From positions 419,475-483,474 of the forward strand of contig JAJEKV010000033.1 in NCBI GenBank assembly GCA_021234155.1: 64,000 bases of DNA, in the 5' to 3' direction. The notes below the pieces were generated by a model that was not told the DNA's origin, searched no databases, and worked only from the letters and a program-made list of their open reading frames with translations. Both the position numbers and the translations under genes were made by a program. The stretch comes from Isoetes taiwanensis (Eukaryota > Streptophyta > Lycopodiopsida > Isoetales > Isoetaceae). Of this stretch, positions 1-12,098 are shown piece after piece (within the stretch, counting starts at the first letter, position 1; every line of letters starts with the position of its first letter).

Positions 1-673
1 ATATTTCCAACAAATGACTTGGTTATGTCATCTCCAGTCCAATTTGGGATGGATGGTTATATACTCCTCAAACGTCCAAGAAAAGAAATAAGAGAATGGT
101 CCTCTTTAATTTAGATAGGCCTTCTTCTAACACTAGAAAGAAGTCTTTATGAAGACTAGTAATGTTTGCTCTCGGCGTTCGGGCATAAGTACAAATGCAA
201 GTTAACTTAAGATATTTAGTTGGGTTAAGCAAATTTAAACATTGGCTATGCATACACTTGGATTTCAATAAAGACTGCTCAGATTATTTACCTTTACAAT
301 TCATTGTCTATCTCATCTTATATAATTATTTTCATGCATTTGTTTATTGCTTAGAGTAGTTACCTTGCATATGGCATCTTATGTAATTATTTCTCATGCA
401 TTTGGTTTGGCTACCTTCAAATTCATTGTATATGTTATCTTATGCAATTACTTTTGTGCATTTTTTCTATTTCCCTCCCTTAAGTCCATTTGCCTTAGAG
501 AGAGAATATCATGTACAACTTCAAGGACGACGCACAAACAAAAGCTTTTCTTACTTCTAAGTGAAGAGAGGCGTGACTATGTTGCTGCAAGTTTTTTCAA
601 CTTGTACACTTCATTCGAACTATAAGCATAACTACATAGAATGGGAATATAATCATTGTTGCAAGGTCGTCTT

Positions 674-838
674 CCCTAGTTATACACATTTGATTATTTT
701 TGTTGTAGGGTTGTTTCTTCCTAGTTATACACAATTCTTTTCCCCTAGTTATACACATTTGATTATTTTTATTGTTGTTGCATGGTTGTTTCTCCCTAGT
801 TATGCACATTCTTTTCCCCTAGTTATATACATCATGTG
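674..838. repeat. Tandem minisatellite (CCTAGTTATACACA core)
   Basis: The core CCTAGTTATACACA followed by TTTGATTATTTTTGTTG or TTCTTTTCC recurs at about 677, 719, 750, 797 and 821, and a further isolated copy lies at about 940-957. Units are about 30-75 bp with degenerate spacers. It is a local slippage-type repeat with no coding content. Confidence 0.75.
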
Positions 839-1254
839 AACAAAATGGAAAATGTGATCATAGAAGCAACGTCATAGTTGAAGCAATGTCATCGTTGCAA
901 GGTTGTTTCCTGGATGATTGGTATTGCGAGGTTATTTCCCCTAGTTATACACATTTGCTTCGCCTAAATATACTCATCAATTAAACAATAAGCTCTACAA
1001 AATGAAAATATGATCGTAGAAGCTATGTCATCGTTGCATCAAAAAAGCTTTACATGTGATAATACTACTTTTGGGAATTTCTAGACCAAGGTTAGAAATG
1101 TTGAAAAGGTCTTACATGTGCTGGTGTATATAGTCTTTGCTCGAGTCATTTGGGATATAAATCTCTCGCATTAGAGAAAGCTTGGTCATGGGGAACTGCG
1201 AAACTTATTAATTATAGATGGTATTATGAACGCTCATAGGATATCAACATAAAA

Positions 1255-1322
1255 TAGCTAATAATTCATGTTCTCTATTCACAACAGCTAATAATCCATG
1301 TTCTCTAATCACAACAGCTAAG
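1255..1322. repeat. 33-bp tandem duplication
   Basis: Two adjacent near-identical units read AGCTAATAAT(T/C)CATGTTC followed by TCTA and TCACAAC. It is a simple two-copy duplication. Confidence 0.75.
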
Positions 1323-2929
1323 GACTAAAGATGCAGTGAATACTCAGATTTGAGGAATGCCAATGTATTATATATTCTTTCTTGAATTCCATATGCTGCA
1401 TCTTGTTAGTGCAGGCTCAGACCAACAGTCTCGTTATTCAACTTGCATAGCAGCATATGCCTACTTGCAGAGCCCACAATACGTATGCAGCTAGAAAACT
1501 ATAAGTAACTTCACACGTATACCTGTGCAAAATATAGAACTCCTGTAGTGAAGGTGTTCCATAAAAAGAAAATAGCAATTGTGGTCTCTGCACATGATAC
1601 AATAGAACCAAAAAAATCATTAAGTATATTATATACAATCTAGGCAATTGTAACTAATTTAGATATGTACCTGTAGCAGAATATAAACACCACACTGTGG
1701 TTACTGTCCACCTTCAACTACCCACTAAGCGTTTGAATTGCAACTTCCAGTTATGGTCAACATATGTTGGACACTCTAATGCCCGATGTACTGCATCATT
1801 ACGTCATGTGAGGCATCCCATCTATCTACCCTGTGAGATCCACCTTATGCAGATCCACCTTATACAAGGACAACTGATGTATATAAAGTGAAGCCCTTAC
1901 CAAATTACATCCTAGAAGTGCAATGTGAAAATCTGTAGATGAAACGAAAGTAGATCCTTTGTCCTATGTCTCCTTTTTCATTTACATCGGTTTCTTTTTA
2001 CAGCCCTTAGAGCTAGCTCATCATGTTGCTTCATTCTAATGTCTGCATATTTGGATCCCCAAGATGTCAATTTACCAATATCAAAATTATGAATTGAAAA
2101 TGTGGAACATGATACTTACATAGAAGGATATTAGAGCATATCCATTCATGTATCTTGGTTTCTAGTGGAATGGCATATATAGTTGCATTTCACATCGCGT
2201 ATAGATGACACTGTTTGTGTATAGCCTTTTCTGTATTTTCGGACACAAAACACATATCGAACTTTCAAAGATTAGAGCACTGGAAGACATGAATCAACTT
2301 TCTCATCTATAGGATGAATTGGAATATCTAAGAAAACATTTCAATTTATAAAGGGTTTAGGATTGACTTGTGTAGATGCAGTATCCATATATGAATTTCT
2401 TTACTTTTAAGTTTGTGCTAGAAATTTCAAAGAGCAGCTATGAATGCAGCATATATAAATGAAATAGCCTTGAAGAAAGTATACATGGAAAATTATCTCT
2501 CCCTTTCAAATAGTTGGGAGATGTTGTTAACCTTTTCATATAACAAACTGGCATGTTCTTCATCTATCTAGAATATAATCACAACGAATGCTAATGGTAG
2601 GACGAAGACATTTTTGAGTATTGTAAGCAACAGAGAGGCTTGTAATGATGATAAAATGAAAGTTAAAATGTAAGAACCTAAAATGCCTGCACATTTCATA
2701 ACCAAGATGCAACTGCCCACAATAAGATCAGGAAGATGGACGAAAAAGAAAGAAGCTAGTCTCAGGAGAAAGAAACTTACTAAAGAAATCAGTGTTGTTA
2801 AATGCCAATGTCGCCCATGAGCAAGACTTTCAGCATTTCGGACTCCAAAGCAAGATTCTATAAGCAACAGAGAAACTTGTAATAATGAAATCGGATAGGG
2901 AAGAACCATCATTTTGAAATTTCTCAAAC

Positions 2930-5098
2930 CCTTGCTCTCTCAAAAAAGTATCCATGCAAATATACCTTTCTCTTGGAGCTTGTTTTAAACCATATACTGC
3001 CCTGTTTAATTTCCAAACTAGATTCTTGCCTTTTTCAAAACCAGGAGCCTGTTTCATGAAAATATCTTCTTCCAATGTAGCATTTAGAAATGCAGTCTTT
3101 ACATCCATATGATGTATTTCTAAGTCAAGAGCATTTGCTAGACTTAAAAGAACTCTTATGCTTGTAAGTTTGACTATGGGAGAATAGGTTTCATCATAGT
3201 CTTGACCCTGTTTTTGAGTAAAGCCTTGTGCAACCAACCGTGCTTTATATTTTTTTGAGCCATCTGCATTAGTTTTAATTTTAAAAATCCATTTACTGCC
3301 AACTATATTCTGCCCAACAGGTTCCTTTACAACATCATAAGTATGAGTATCCACAAATGAGCTTAATTCCTCATGCATTGCATTTTTCCATTGTTCTGCT
3401 TGAGCACTTTCCATAGCTTGCTCAATTGTTCTAGGTACTTCAGCATCCTCTATTATAGCCATGATTTGTTCAGCCTCATCAACTTCTGGTTCTTGTTCTA
3501 GCCTCTTGCTTCCACCTAAAACATTTCTCCCATATACTTCCTTGTCAAAATTAATTTCCCCCAGTAGCCTTTGTGCTTCAGTTCTTCTCTTTCTGATTTT
3601 TCTTTCTGGTATCTTTTCAGGTTCAACCATTTCAGGTTCAGCAAGTTCAGTTTGAGCCCTTTGAACCTGAGTTATATTTTCAATTTTTTTAGCTTCATTA
3701 GTCTCCTCCTCCTCTTCTTCATAATTAATTTGATTATTTGACACTTGAGGCATTTTGACTAAAGAGTCTTCTTTTGTGACTTGATGTCTATTTTTGTATA
3801 AGACATCCTCACAAAAAATCACATCTCTACTAATGATAATATTTTTATTTTCTGGAGTAAAAATTTTGTAACCCTTTGAGTGGCTATCATAGCCTACTAA
3901 GAAACCAATTTCAGCTTTGTCATCAAGTTTCTTTCTAAGCTCATTTGGTTTATGTACATAGGCCAAACACCCATATACTTTGAATTTTTCATAATCAATT
4001 TCTGAGTCTTCTCCATACCACATTAGGTCCGGAATATTTCCTTGCAAGCTTGAAGAAGGCAGCTTATTTTGTATGAGATTAGCAGTCAGCAGGGCCTCTT
4101 CCCATAAATAGTTTGGTAATCCACTGTTCTTGATCATTGATCTAACAGCATTCATTAAAGTTCTGTTTCTTCTTTCTGCTATTCCATTTTGTTGAGGACT
4201 GTATCTACAAATCAACTGTCTTCTAATACCATTGGCAATGCAAAAACTCCTAAATTTGGTGAAAGATATTCTCCCCTCGATCGGATCTTATACATTTTAG
4301 TTTCACACCTGTTTGCCTTTCAGATTCTGCTACAAATTGCTTGAATGCAATTAAAGCTTGAGCCTTGTTAGCTAGCAGGTAACATTTGCATTTTCTGGTA
4401 TAATCATCAATAAAGGTGATGAAAAACCTTTTGTCAGTTCTGCCTCTAATGTTTAAGTGCCCACATAGATCAGTATGAACTAATTCCAGAACCTCTTTAC
4501 TTTTCTTCTTTGATTTGGCAAAGGGCAACCTATTTATTTTTCCAAACATACATCCTTCACATATATGCCCCTTTTCCTCACTTTCATATTTAATAAAACC
4601 TTTCTTTGCTAATAACTTGAGGTTATTAGAATGAGTGTGAGCTAACCGATTATGCCAAAGCTCAAATTCAGAAACCATCAATACTTTACAAGATGAATTA
4701 TTGTTGTGTTCCAATTGAAATAATTTCCCAACACGTTTGGCATGAAACTTGATTTTATTATCAAACCAGATGTTACAACCATCATCATCAAATACAACTC
4801 TGTAACCCAAGTCAACCAACTAACTAACAGATATGAGATTTTTGATAATCCCATGCACATACAAAACATTTTTAATGTCTACTATATTCCCATGCAAATC
4901 CCACAATTGCAGAAGCCCTCTTCCTTCAATCCTTTGCAAAGCTCCATTTCCTACTTGAATATTTCTGGCTTCTTCTTGTTCTATATTCTTGAGCAACTCA
5001 GCAGTATGAACTACTGATCTTTCAGCTCCACTATCAACTACAAGAGCATGAGATAACTTGTTAGAATTTGTTTGATTTTCAAGAACAAAATTTAACAA
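2930..5098 (-). mobile_element. Ty1/copia pol fragment (protease-integrase-partial RT), defective
   Basis: The minus-strand frames read in copia order. First is an aspartic protease motif DSGAERS near 5,017-5,035. Next is the integrase zinc region (WHNRLAH, CEGC near 4,540-4,650), then the integrase core (HTDLCG, FIDDYT, SPQQNG.AERRNRT near 4,190-4,490). Last is the N-terminal RT half (SKWIFKIK, ARLVAQGF, MDVKTAFL near 3,098-3,115, YGLKQAPRE near 2,970-3,000). Similarity then stops: the YVDD box, the rest of RT, RNase H and the LTRs are absent. There is a TAG stop at 4,818-4,820 between protease and integrase, and the frame is shifted twice between about 4,216 and 4,280. No gag precedes it. 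It is a dead internal fragment. The acidic Glu-rich linker near 3,690-3,730 is normal for the region between integrase and RT in such elements. Confidence 0.93.
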
Positions 5099-5099
5099 G

Positions 5100-5940
5100 T
5101 TTGTAAAATGGTTTTTAAGCGTATTCTGGTTTTACAAAATCATTGCTAGTTCGTATAATGTTTAATTTAATTACATGAGTTCTATGTCGTATACTAGTTT
5201 TTTGAAATCATTATTAGTTTGAGATATGTGTTTTAAGCATATATTGACTTTGCAAAACCATTGCTAGTTCATATCATGTCTAAGTATATGCATTTTAGAT
5301 TTTACAATGGTTTCTTGAAATCATCATTCATTTATTAGATGGTTTTTATATGTACATTTTCAATATTATAATTTTAGATGCTTTCATATGTTAGTTTCAT
5401 TATTATATATGTCTTTCAACACATTTTCTATTCTATCAGGTTTTTCTTCTTAGTTCAAAAACCATTTGAATTTTGCAAAGAATGTTTTTTGTTGCTAATA
5501 GTTTTTTTTTATAATCTAGTTATTTTACATAATTCTTTCAATCCTTAAAGCCATAGCTAATTTTTATATTGAATAATCCTCGATGAAAGAAATGAGAAAC
5601 TGTTATATTTTAAAGGGTGAGAGGTTTAAGAATGGCGGATGGAGATTGAAAATGTCCATAACTATAATACTAGAATTAGCCTTATAATTGCACTTCGTTG
5701 AGCGATATAAGAATTGTGTTAGGAATTATACTACAATTGTAGACATGACTCGAGTTTAACCAAAAGACAAGCCTATTTGACATTATCATTCCTCTGATTC
5801 AAGCCTTTTAAAGCCTTATATCTCCCAATTCAACTGATTCAAAACACATTATAGTGAATATTTAAGCTTTTTTGATAAATAACACCTATTTGTCATTACA
5901 TTACAACAATAGAAAAAATGGATAAGTAAAGTGTCCTGAC
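5100..5940. other. AT-rich spacer, nothing recognised
   Basis: This is poly-A/T-rich sequence between the copia fragment and the SmF relic. I searched it by eye for the missing last exon of SmF and did not find one. Confidence 0.5.
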
Positions 5941-6307
5941 CTTATGAGGACCTCACCCAGGTTACCACTATACTGGCCATCAATGAACTCTTCAGTGCTA
6001 GCAAGCTGCTCTCAGGAATATTATTATAAGCTGACAAATCAACTAGAAAATATAAATGAAAGTAACTTCTTACCTAAAGGCCCATATATAAGTCAACATA
6101 TATTAAGTACCCTGATACAAGTTAGGAAAACTTATTTCAGAGATTTTCAAAAGACAAAAATCTAGGACAACATTATTAGATGAACTCGATCGAACTTATG
6201 CATGATGTACCTTTGTATTCCATGCCCCATTTGAGTTTCACAATAACGGTCTTCCCTGTCAAAATGTTAAGAAATGGCTTGGTATTGACTGATATGGGCT
6301 TCAACAT
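5941..6307 (-). pseudogene. SmF (snRNP core protein F, Sm/LSm fold), partial and broken
   Basis: Three minus-strand exons encode the N-terminal two thirds of SmF, a subunit of the Sm ring of spliceosomal snRNPs. Exon 1 (6,307-6,211) starts at a Met and contains [24 protein letters not shown], the Sm1 motif, with a GT donor. A 38-nt micro-exon (6,111-6,074, AG acceptor, GTAAG donor) supplies the strand with VD and YM and is in phase. Exon 3 (6,005-5,941) reads LASTEEFIDGQYSGNLGEVLIR, matching the family closely. The micro-exon ends in TAG where the family normally has Gln, giving a stop at the junction, and the final exon (the Sm2 part after LIR) is not found. Splice sites are intact, so this looks like a recently decayed or captured fragment rather than a processed copy. 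Identification of the family is firm; its status as non-functional is likely. Confidence 0.85.
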
Positions 6308-6377
6308 ATTCAGTTACCCTCGATTAAGCTGAAGCTTAGCCTTTATCAAAGGGGAATAGCTACCGTAGGCATACTCA

Positions 6378-6787
6378 CCTCAGGCAAATCCTTGCACATG
6401 AAAACCGACCGAGAAAGGAAACTATGCAATTGATCTAAAATCTCATTTAAGCACCAATTTTGTTTATCATCCGTCAAATTATATGATGCAATATCATATC
6501 CAGTTCCATTTACGAGTTGCGCAAACTGAATAATTGCCCAGCAACGACTTACCATATGCTTTCCACTTTGAAGCAGGAACTCCAAGACAATTCGGTTTAG
6601 AAATCGAATCGAGCCGAAAAGTATCCATGCCCATTATCCGCCATATTCTATTCGGGTGCGTGATAAGAAGAGAACCTCCACAGCCTCGTGACACTAACGA
6701 GGGTGATCGCCATTTAAGGGCTCTAGTAGGGTTGGAGCAATTTTCGGAATATTCCAGGCATATTCCTGGAATATGCCAAAAACCCAC
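6378..6787 (-). other. Exon-like unrecognised minus-strand segment upstream of SmF relic
   Basis: The minus strand has codon-like stretches here with two good splice donors: CATATG/GTAAGT near 6,551 and CCTGAG/GTGAGT near 6,377. The frame around 6,550-6,640 reads MGMDTFRLDSISKPN, and that around 6,380-6,580 reads FMCKDLPE at its end. I cannot assign it to a family. It may be 5' untranslated or captured exon sequence belonging to the same fragment set as the SmF relic. Confidence 0.3.
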
Positions 6788-7027
6788 TTGAGTGAGGGTT
6801 TACCCAGGCATCAAAAAACTAGGAGTTAGTCTCCTAGACTTCCAGTCACAAGTCTTATTTTCCGGTTCAATTTTTATTTATCTAAAAAAATTGTGGGGTT
6901 TCCTTCAAAATTCGACAAATAATCTTGAGTTTATATTCAAAATCGGTGGAGCATGACATTTACCGGACAAATTATCCGGTTAGAGTTATTGGCGATTTGA
7001 GCCCTGGTTTGCCCCTAGGGGCAACCC
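6731..7027. repeat. Segment shared with 42.17-42.27 kb, ending in a GCCCCTAGGGGC palindrome
   Basis: The order TTGGAGCA, GGCATAT, ATGCCA, AAACCCAC, GAGGGTTT, CC is found here (6,733-6,807) and again at 42,172-42,255. A palindromic block GGTTTGCCCCTAGGGGCAAC lies at 7,006-7,025, with a matching block at 42,244-42,264. In both places minus-strand host-gene fragments begin immediately on the low-coordinate side. It may be a transposon terminus or a duplicated promoter. Confidence 0.5.
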
Positions 7028-10000
7028 TAAAAAATGTACGTGGTACAATAAGCTATTGCCGTGATGATGATCAATGTAACAAAAGAAAAGGGGGGAAACC
7101 GAATCGAAAACCTAAAGTACATTTTTTAGTGTTTTGAACGCCCTTGATTTATGCATGCCGCTTTGATGGGGATGGCGCCTCTGCAAGTTGCCGACTATTT
7201 TCTTATTTTTTGGCTAAGAATACTCCTTTTGTTGCCGTTGATTGAAGTCATCCAGGATCTGCATGCTCTGTATATGTTTGCGATTCAGCGGCAGCGGAAT
7301 TATAAAAAACTGTTGATGTTGTGGTGTTGCTCGTCCTTCAGCATATGTGATGGTCAGATTTATCGGGATATTAAGGTAAGCATTTCCTTTCAAACATAGG
7401 ACCTTGCCTTGGTTTGTTCTAAAGTAATGTTCACCATTCTTATTGATGTCAGGGTTGCAGTAAAACTGGGGTATTTTGGTGTCTCGGCCTCTTTGTTTGA
7501 CTCTGGTGATATAGGCAGCGTTGATATGTTATGGTAGCAACTATCAAGTATGTAGCCTTTATCTTTTGTTTATTGTTTTCATAATTTTTAGTTTTACATG
7601 CTCCTTAGGTTCCAAAAGTTTGGTTGCATTTTGGCAAATATGTGCCTGCTCCTTATGCACCATGAGCTTGCAAATCAGCGCACTCCTTTGAGAGCGTTGT
7701 GTTTTCTTGGGGGCCACTTCTAAGATAAGCTTATGATTAAGTTGCAAGGTTCAAGTTCAAGCTGTACTATCTTCACTAGTCACTGCAAAATTCCAATCGA
7801 GCATTTTTTTTTTCAGGAGCTGATGATGATTTGCTGCACAATGTTATTCTTTCAGATCCAGGTGATTTGTGAAAAGAAATTCTTTGAGATATCCGTGTTT
7901 TTCTTTCTTACGTCTTTTGCTGGATTGAATAATCATTGGGATTTTGTACACAATGAATAAGGTAATTCGAACTCCTGCAAGATAAATGCCTTTTGTGTAA
8001 TGCAATTAAAGTTTATGGTAATTTGACAAAAATTTATAATTCTATTCTCGGCATAGCAGGCTAATGATGCAAACATCATTGCTGGTACAGGATAGTTGTT
8101 CTAGATGTACTTTACCATGAATGTTTTCTGGTGCAATACATCAGAGGAAATTCAACGTTGGAAGGTGTTGAATAGGTGAATACAATCGTTATTTCGCGGA
8201 TATTCTGGCATGGATTCTTACACCTTGATTGTCATTGCACCACGCCTGTTCAATTCTTACCCCTTGATTCTCGTTGCAGTTTTGGCTAGGAGCACAAGAA
8301 TTGAAGTCTGTGTGAAACAAAGTACTTCGACATCAGGTTATGCCAGTTTTTTGGGTTATAGCTGAAAACAATGTATATGCTAAGCTAGCAAATGGAACTT
8401 GAGGTTCTTAAATTTGTTCCAGTTAAACTATGCATTGTTAGCAATGTTGAGAATAGAAATTGTGGTTGTAACCTTAAGAGCATTGTTTGGCGGACTAGTA
8501 TTTCATAAATCAATTACAAAATGTTTCTCTTGGGAGTAATTAATGCACTTGCAGAATGGGCGAAACAAAGAAGCAAAGTTGCAAAACACTCCATCGGATG
8601 TGGTATGCTGAAAATGTTGGATTTTCAAGTTTGGATGCCCATAGGCGTGATTCCTCACGCTTTATTGTTAAATAATAGATCAACCTTGGTGAGCCGTGAC
8701 GAAAAAAGAAAGATACTATGAAGCCAAGGCGAAAGAAAGGTACTATGCGAGATAAATTTGGAGCCTGTGACTTGAAACGTACATATCGAGAGCATTTATA
8801 TTTTTGTTGTATGCATCAGCTTCCCATGTTTGTCGATTATGCATTGAAAGTGGCTACGCTCACATATTATTCCGTAAAGTTTTATAATAATACCACATTT
8901 GCACATAGAGAGTTTTAGGCTTCCATCGCCTTTTAAGGTGTTCCTTGATTCTTGATGGATGTTTGCATTTCGAATCTCATGTATTATAGTTTCTTATTCT
9001 CGTGGAATTTATCCGATTGGTGTACTTAGGTACACCGAATTTTACGTTGTTATTATTTTGAAGGTGTATGTTCATGGCATTGGTAAGTTCTCCATTAATT
9101 GTTGTTGGTAGACTTGAGCAGATTGGCTATGTGTTATGATTTGTACTAGTTCAACACTTTAATCTTGTCATTATTTAAAATAGTTTTCATCTACTTTAGA
9201 GAGACATGATGAGTACAACGCCGGTATTATTTGTGTGGGTTTTATCAACTCTTGTCCTAACAAGTTCGTTTTTTGTGGTGAGTATAACGTCACAAGTAGT
9301 GACTCAAATATTTGGCATGCCGTTTCTATACTTAGAGCTTGTTGTCTCTATTGTCAATTTACATTTGTGTACCATTTATTGTGTTTTACCCATATCACTA
9401 TGCACCATTTGCTTGTAGATTTAAAGGGCCTCGCTAAAACTAGAGATAATGTTCTTCTTGGGCAAATCCTATTGACCATGAAAACAACCGGTGGTCATAT
9501 TACGAAAAGTAAGGTGAAATCCTACTATAAACATGAATTGATGAAGTATAATGATGAGTTGAAACTTTTTATATCGATTGAGCTGTGTATAGTGATTGAG
9601 TTGTGTCTTGCCAGAACCCCAATGCGATAGTAGAACTTATAAAGAGATCAATGGTTGTGGATCCAATAGAGGATATTGAATGATGCTTGAATGGACTTGT
9701 TTGGGTTCGATTCCCAAGAGACTTTTTGTTTGCATCTAATGTTTGTTTCTTGAAAGTCGCAGACTAGAAAAAAAATATGTCTTATTGTATAAAACAACAA
9801 TAATTGTTAACGTTATATGTTGTTTCTTAATTGCTACAAAATATCTCAATAAATTACCGAGTCATTACATCGAGGAAGATAGATGCGATCAAATATCATG
9901 CTATTAAACTTGAAATACACTAAGCATTAGTTTGTATCAAACATTTTTAGTTGTTAGAAGAACTAAGTGAAATGATTATATTTTAGTACCATGGAGAAAA

Positions 10001-10360
10001 ATAGGGTAAAAAAAGTCATTGACATATTTAAACCAAGGTTATTTACCACGTTGTGTATTGGTGATTAATCACTATAAAGCATCATAATAATCATCCACTT
10101 AAAATTATCATGTTAATATACTGAAGGAGATAGATGTGATCAAATAGCAGTCTACTAAACTTGACATACTAAACAATAATACATATTATATAGTTTAAGT
10201 TGTTACAAAGACTAATTAAAATTGCCATGTTTCAATACTATGCCACAAAACAATGTTAGCTTAACACTATAAAAAAATATGTTGATGAACCATCTTAGAT
10301 AGCTAGACATGGTTTGTAAACTTTTGAACCCACTAACATGTACTGACTTATGAATTTGGT
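7028..10360. other. Unassigned intergenic region
   Basis: No protein family, RNA gene or LTR is recognised. Short plus-strand frames (for example 7,151-7,399, ending near a GTAAG, and 9,235-9,630) have no motif I know. A lone pol III B-box-like T-arm (TTGGGTTCGATTCCCAA, 9,701-9,717) occurs without an acceptable A box. Confidence 0.5.
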
Positions 10361-10362
10361 TT

Positions 10363-11445
10363 TCACCAACAAGCCATAGAAACAAAATCATATTGGTTCA
10401 ATTTCGGGGGCCTTGTGTTTCTCCTTTTCTTCATGCTCTTGTGTGATAAATGTACCAGCAGATCTCCTTCCTCCTCCTCGGCCACCACATGTGCAACAAG
10501 TAATTTCTTCTTTCTTAAGCTTAGGATAGTTATTTTTGACATGGCCAGGCTCATGACAAAAATAACAAATGATTTTGTCTTGCCTTTTCCCAAACTTTAC
10601 CAATTGTATAGGATTTCAGTTTTTCTTCTTCAATTCCTTTAGTCACCTTTTTCTCGCTTCAACTCGTCCTAATGATGGTTTCAGCTTCCTCTCTACTCTT
10701 TGCAACATTTCTTATAAACAAACCCAATTGTTCATTATCTATAATAGCTCTTGCAATTGCTAAAAACATATCTCTCTCAGAGAGTTCTACTCCGGCCCTC
10801 TTAGATCACCACTATATTGTCAAATTTATTAAAAAAATCCGACACATCATCCTCTTCATGTAATTTAAGATTTCTCGAGCTCTTTGTCCAACAAATCTAT
10901 CTGTGAAGAAGTTTTTCCTCAAAATATTTAAGCATAAACATCCACATCTCCTAGGACTCTTATTCCTTAGCTTTAGCCTAATTAGAATAGAATAGAATAT
11001 GATTTTATCGCCCACTTTATGAGACCAACCGCCTATGGGACCCAAGTACAAAAGAGAGAGCAAAGAAAGGATACTACCAAAGAAGCGGGATAATTGTAGG
11101 ACTAACCTTTGAAGCAATAATTCCTTGTGCCTCTTTGAGTTTGGCCTGATTAGAACGAGTCCTTGCTCCACTGCTCTCACCGGAGGCAACTTCTCCCATA
11201 CTAGCAGCATCTGCATCTCCTCCAGAGCCTCCTGCAATAGAAGTAGCGGCAACAACACTAGTACTTGCAACAGGATTTTGTCTGTAACACCTGCACTAGT
11301 ACCAACACCAGCAGGATCAACAAGATCCCACAAATCCTCAACCTCCAATATATGCTTCACAACATCCTTCCAAACTGAAACCGTGTCCACCTTTGTAAAC
11401 TTCCACGGTTGCTAAAAGTCCAGCACCAAATCGACTAGACATCTC
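10363..11445 (-). mobile_element. Ty1/copia gag fragment with degenerate CCHC zinc knuckle
   Basis: Reading down the minus strand from just below the primer site, the frame gives VWKDVVKHILEVEDLWDLV near 11,310-11,370, the typical N-terminal gag (UBN2-like) signature. Further down are EEDDVSDFF-type residues near 10,840 and a knuckle CYFCHEPGH.KNNY near 10,530-10,570. The knuckle keeps CX2CX4H but has Tyr in place of the last Cys, so zinc binding is probably lost. Several stops and frame changes occur. A 107-bp LINE-X tail interrupts the gag at 10,984-11,090. Protease and pol are absent. The element shares orientation with the pol fragment at 2.9-5.1 kb, but I see no evidence that the two were one copy. 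Confidence 0.82.
10984..11090 (-). mobile_element. LINE-X 3' end, 107 bp, with TAATT target duplication
   Basis: The left end is the reversed tail (AGAAT)n, followed by the conserved 3' block (ATTTTATCG, GAGACCAAC, CCTATGGGACCCAAGTACA) found in the longer copies. The five bases TAATT occur at 10,979-10,983 and again at 11,091-11,095, directly flanking the insert. It is a severely 5'-truncated retrotransposition event into the copia gag. Confidence 0.88.
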
Positions 11446-11460
11446 TTCTTGCCAATAACC

Positions 11461-11473
11461 TGCTCTGATACCA
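11461..11473 (-). other. Primer-binding site (tRNA-Met type)
   Basis: The minus strand reads TGGTATCAGAGCA, the standard plant retrotransposon primer site complementary to initiator tRNA-Met. It sits just upstream of the gag fragment and just below the probable LTR end. Confidence 0.88.
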
Positions 11474-11475
11474 GA

Positions 11476-11907
11476 TGTGAGTTTTCAACTTGTTGCAATC
11501 AACAAAACACTTTTTGCCAACACAATCTATTTCCACACAATTTATCTCAAAGATATTGTCACATATAATATACCAACTTGCTTCTAGAACTAGAGAAGTT
11601 CTTATTCAAATATTCAATAAGAGAGTAAAATATTTGAACTCATAAGAAAGTTTAAAGTGACAATAATAGGAAAAATATCGCAGTTGAATATCGGAGACAA
11701 CTTCATTGAATAGATCTTTAGATATTCGCCCAAATCATTGGTGAATAGATCCGTCACTGCTTCTCGGGTATTCTCGCTACCCATTGTTCGGTAGGTTATA
11801 ATGGTGAAGAATCGACCTGACATTAAGCCTGGAGATCCCGGCCGGATAAACTTTCCTCGGCCCGTAATTTTCGCCTCACGAATTATCCCATAATGTGCAT
11901 ATCAACA
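11476..11907 (-). mobile_element. Probable copia 5' LTR
   Basis: On the minus strand the segment begins TGTTGATATG and ends CTCACA, two bases before the primer site. Boundaries are inferred from TG...CA and primer-site position only; no second LTR is in the window. Confidence 0.55.
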
Positions 11908-12098
11908 AAATAGGCTTATTGACCATTATTTTCAATGGTTCGATATCAAACTTTGCAACTTCTCTAACCCTAATGAAGAACATAATTTAATCTTTGCATT
12001 TCCAACATTATCTTCACACAAGAGATGATTTTTGACTTCTACATGCCGGCACAGGATCCCCACATTATTTATGTAATGATCTCATGTTCTAACAATTA

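Larger units (their letters stand above)
1..2829. other. Intergenic AT-rich DNA, no gene recognised
   Basis: Apart from the two small tandem repeats listed separately, I see no recognisable gene, RNA or transposon domain in this stretch. The reading frames are short, rich in Phe/Leu/Ile, and overlap each other on both strands, as expected of AT-rich non-coding plant DNA. A short near-repeat (AGCAACAGAGA followed by CTTGTAAT) occurs at about 2,628-2,650 and again at about 2,866-2,885. The second copy lies at the point where the adjacent copia pol loses similarity to its family, so it may mark a rearrangement breakpoint. Confidence 0.6.

Noticed and set aside
2568-2927. 119-codon minus-strand hydrophobic frame resembling a membrane protein
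   Set aside because: Leu/Phe/Ile-rich translation of AT-rich DNA beyond the copia breakpoint. It also contains both copies of a short nucleotide repeat, so it looks non-coding.
9701-9717. Perfect T-arm/B-box-like TTGGGTTCGATTCCCAA
   Set aside because: No acceptable A box or D-arm within 100 bp upstream. It may be a SINE remnant, but the support is too thin to annotate.
2930-11907. The idea that the copia pol (2.9-5.1 kb) and copia gag/LTR (10.4-11.9 kb) are one element split by a 5-kb insertion
   Set aside because: Orientation fits, but the facing ends appear to overlap in sequence with divergence instead of meeting at a target duplication. Two separate copies are more likely.
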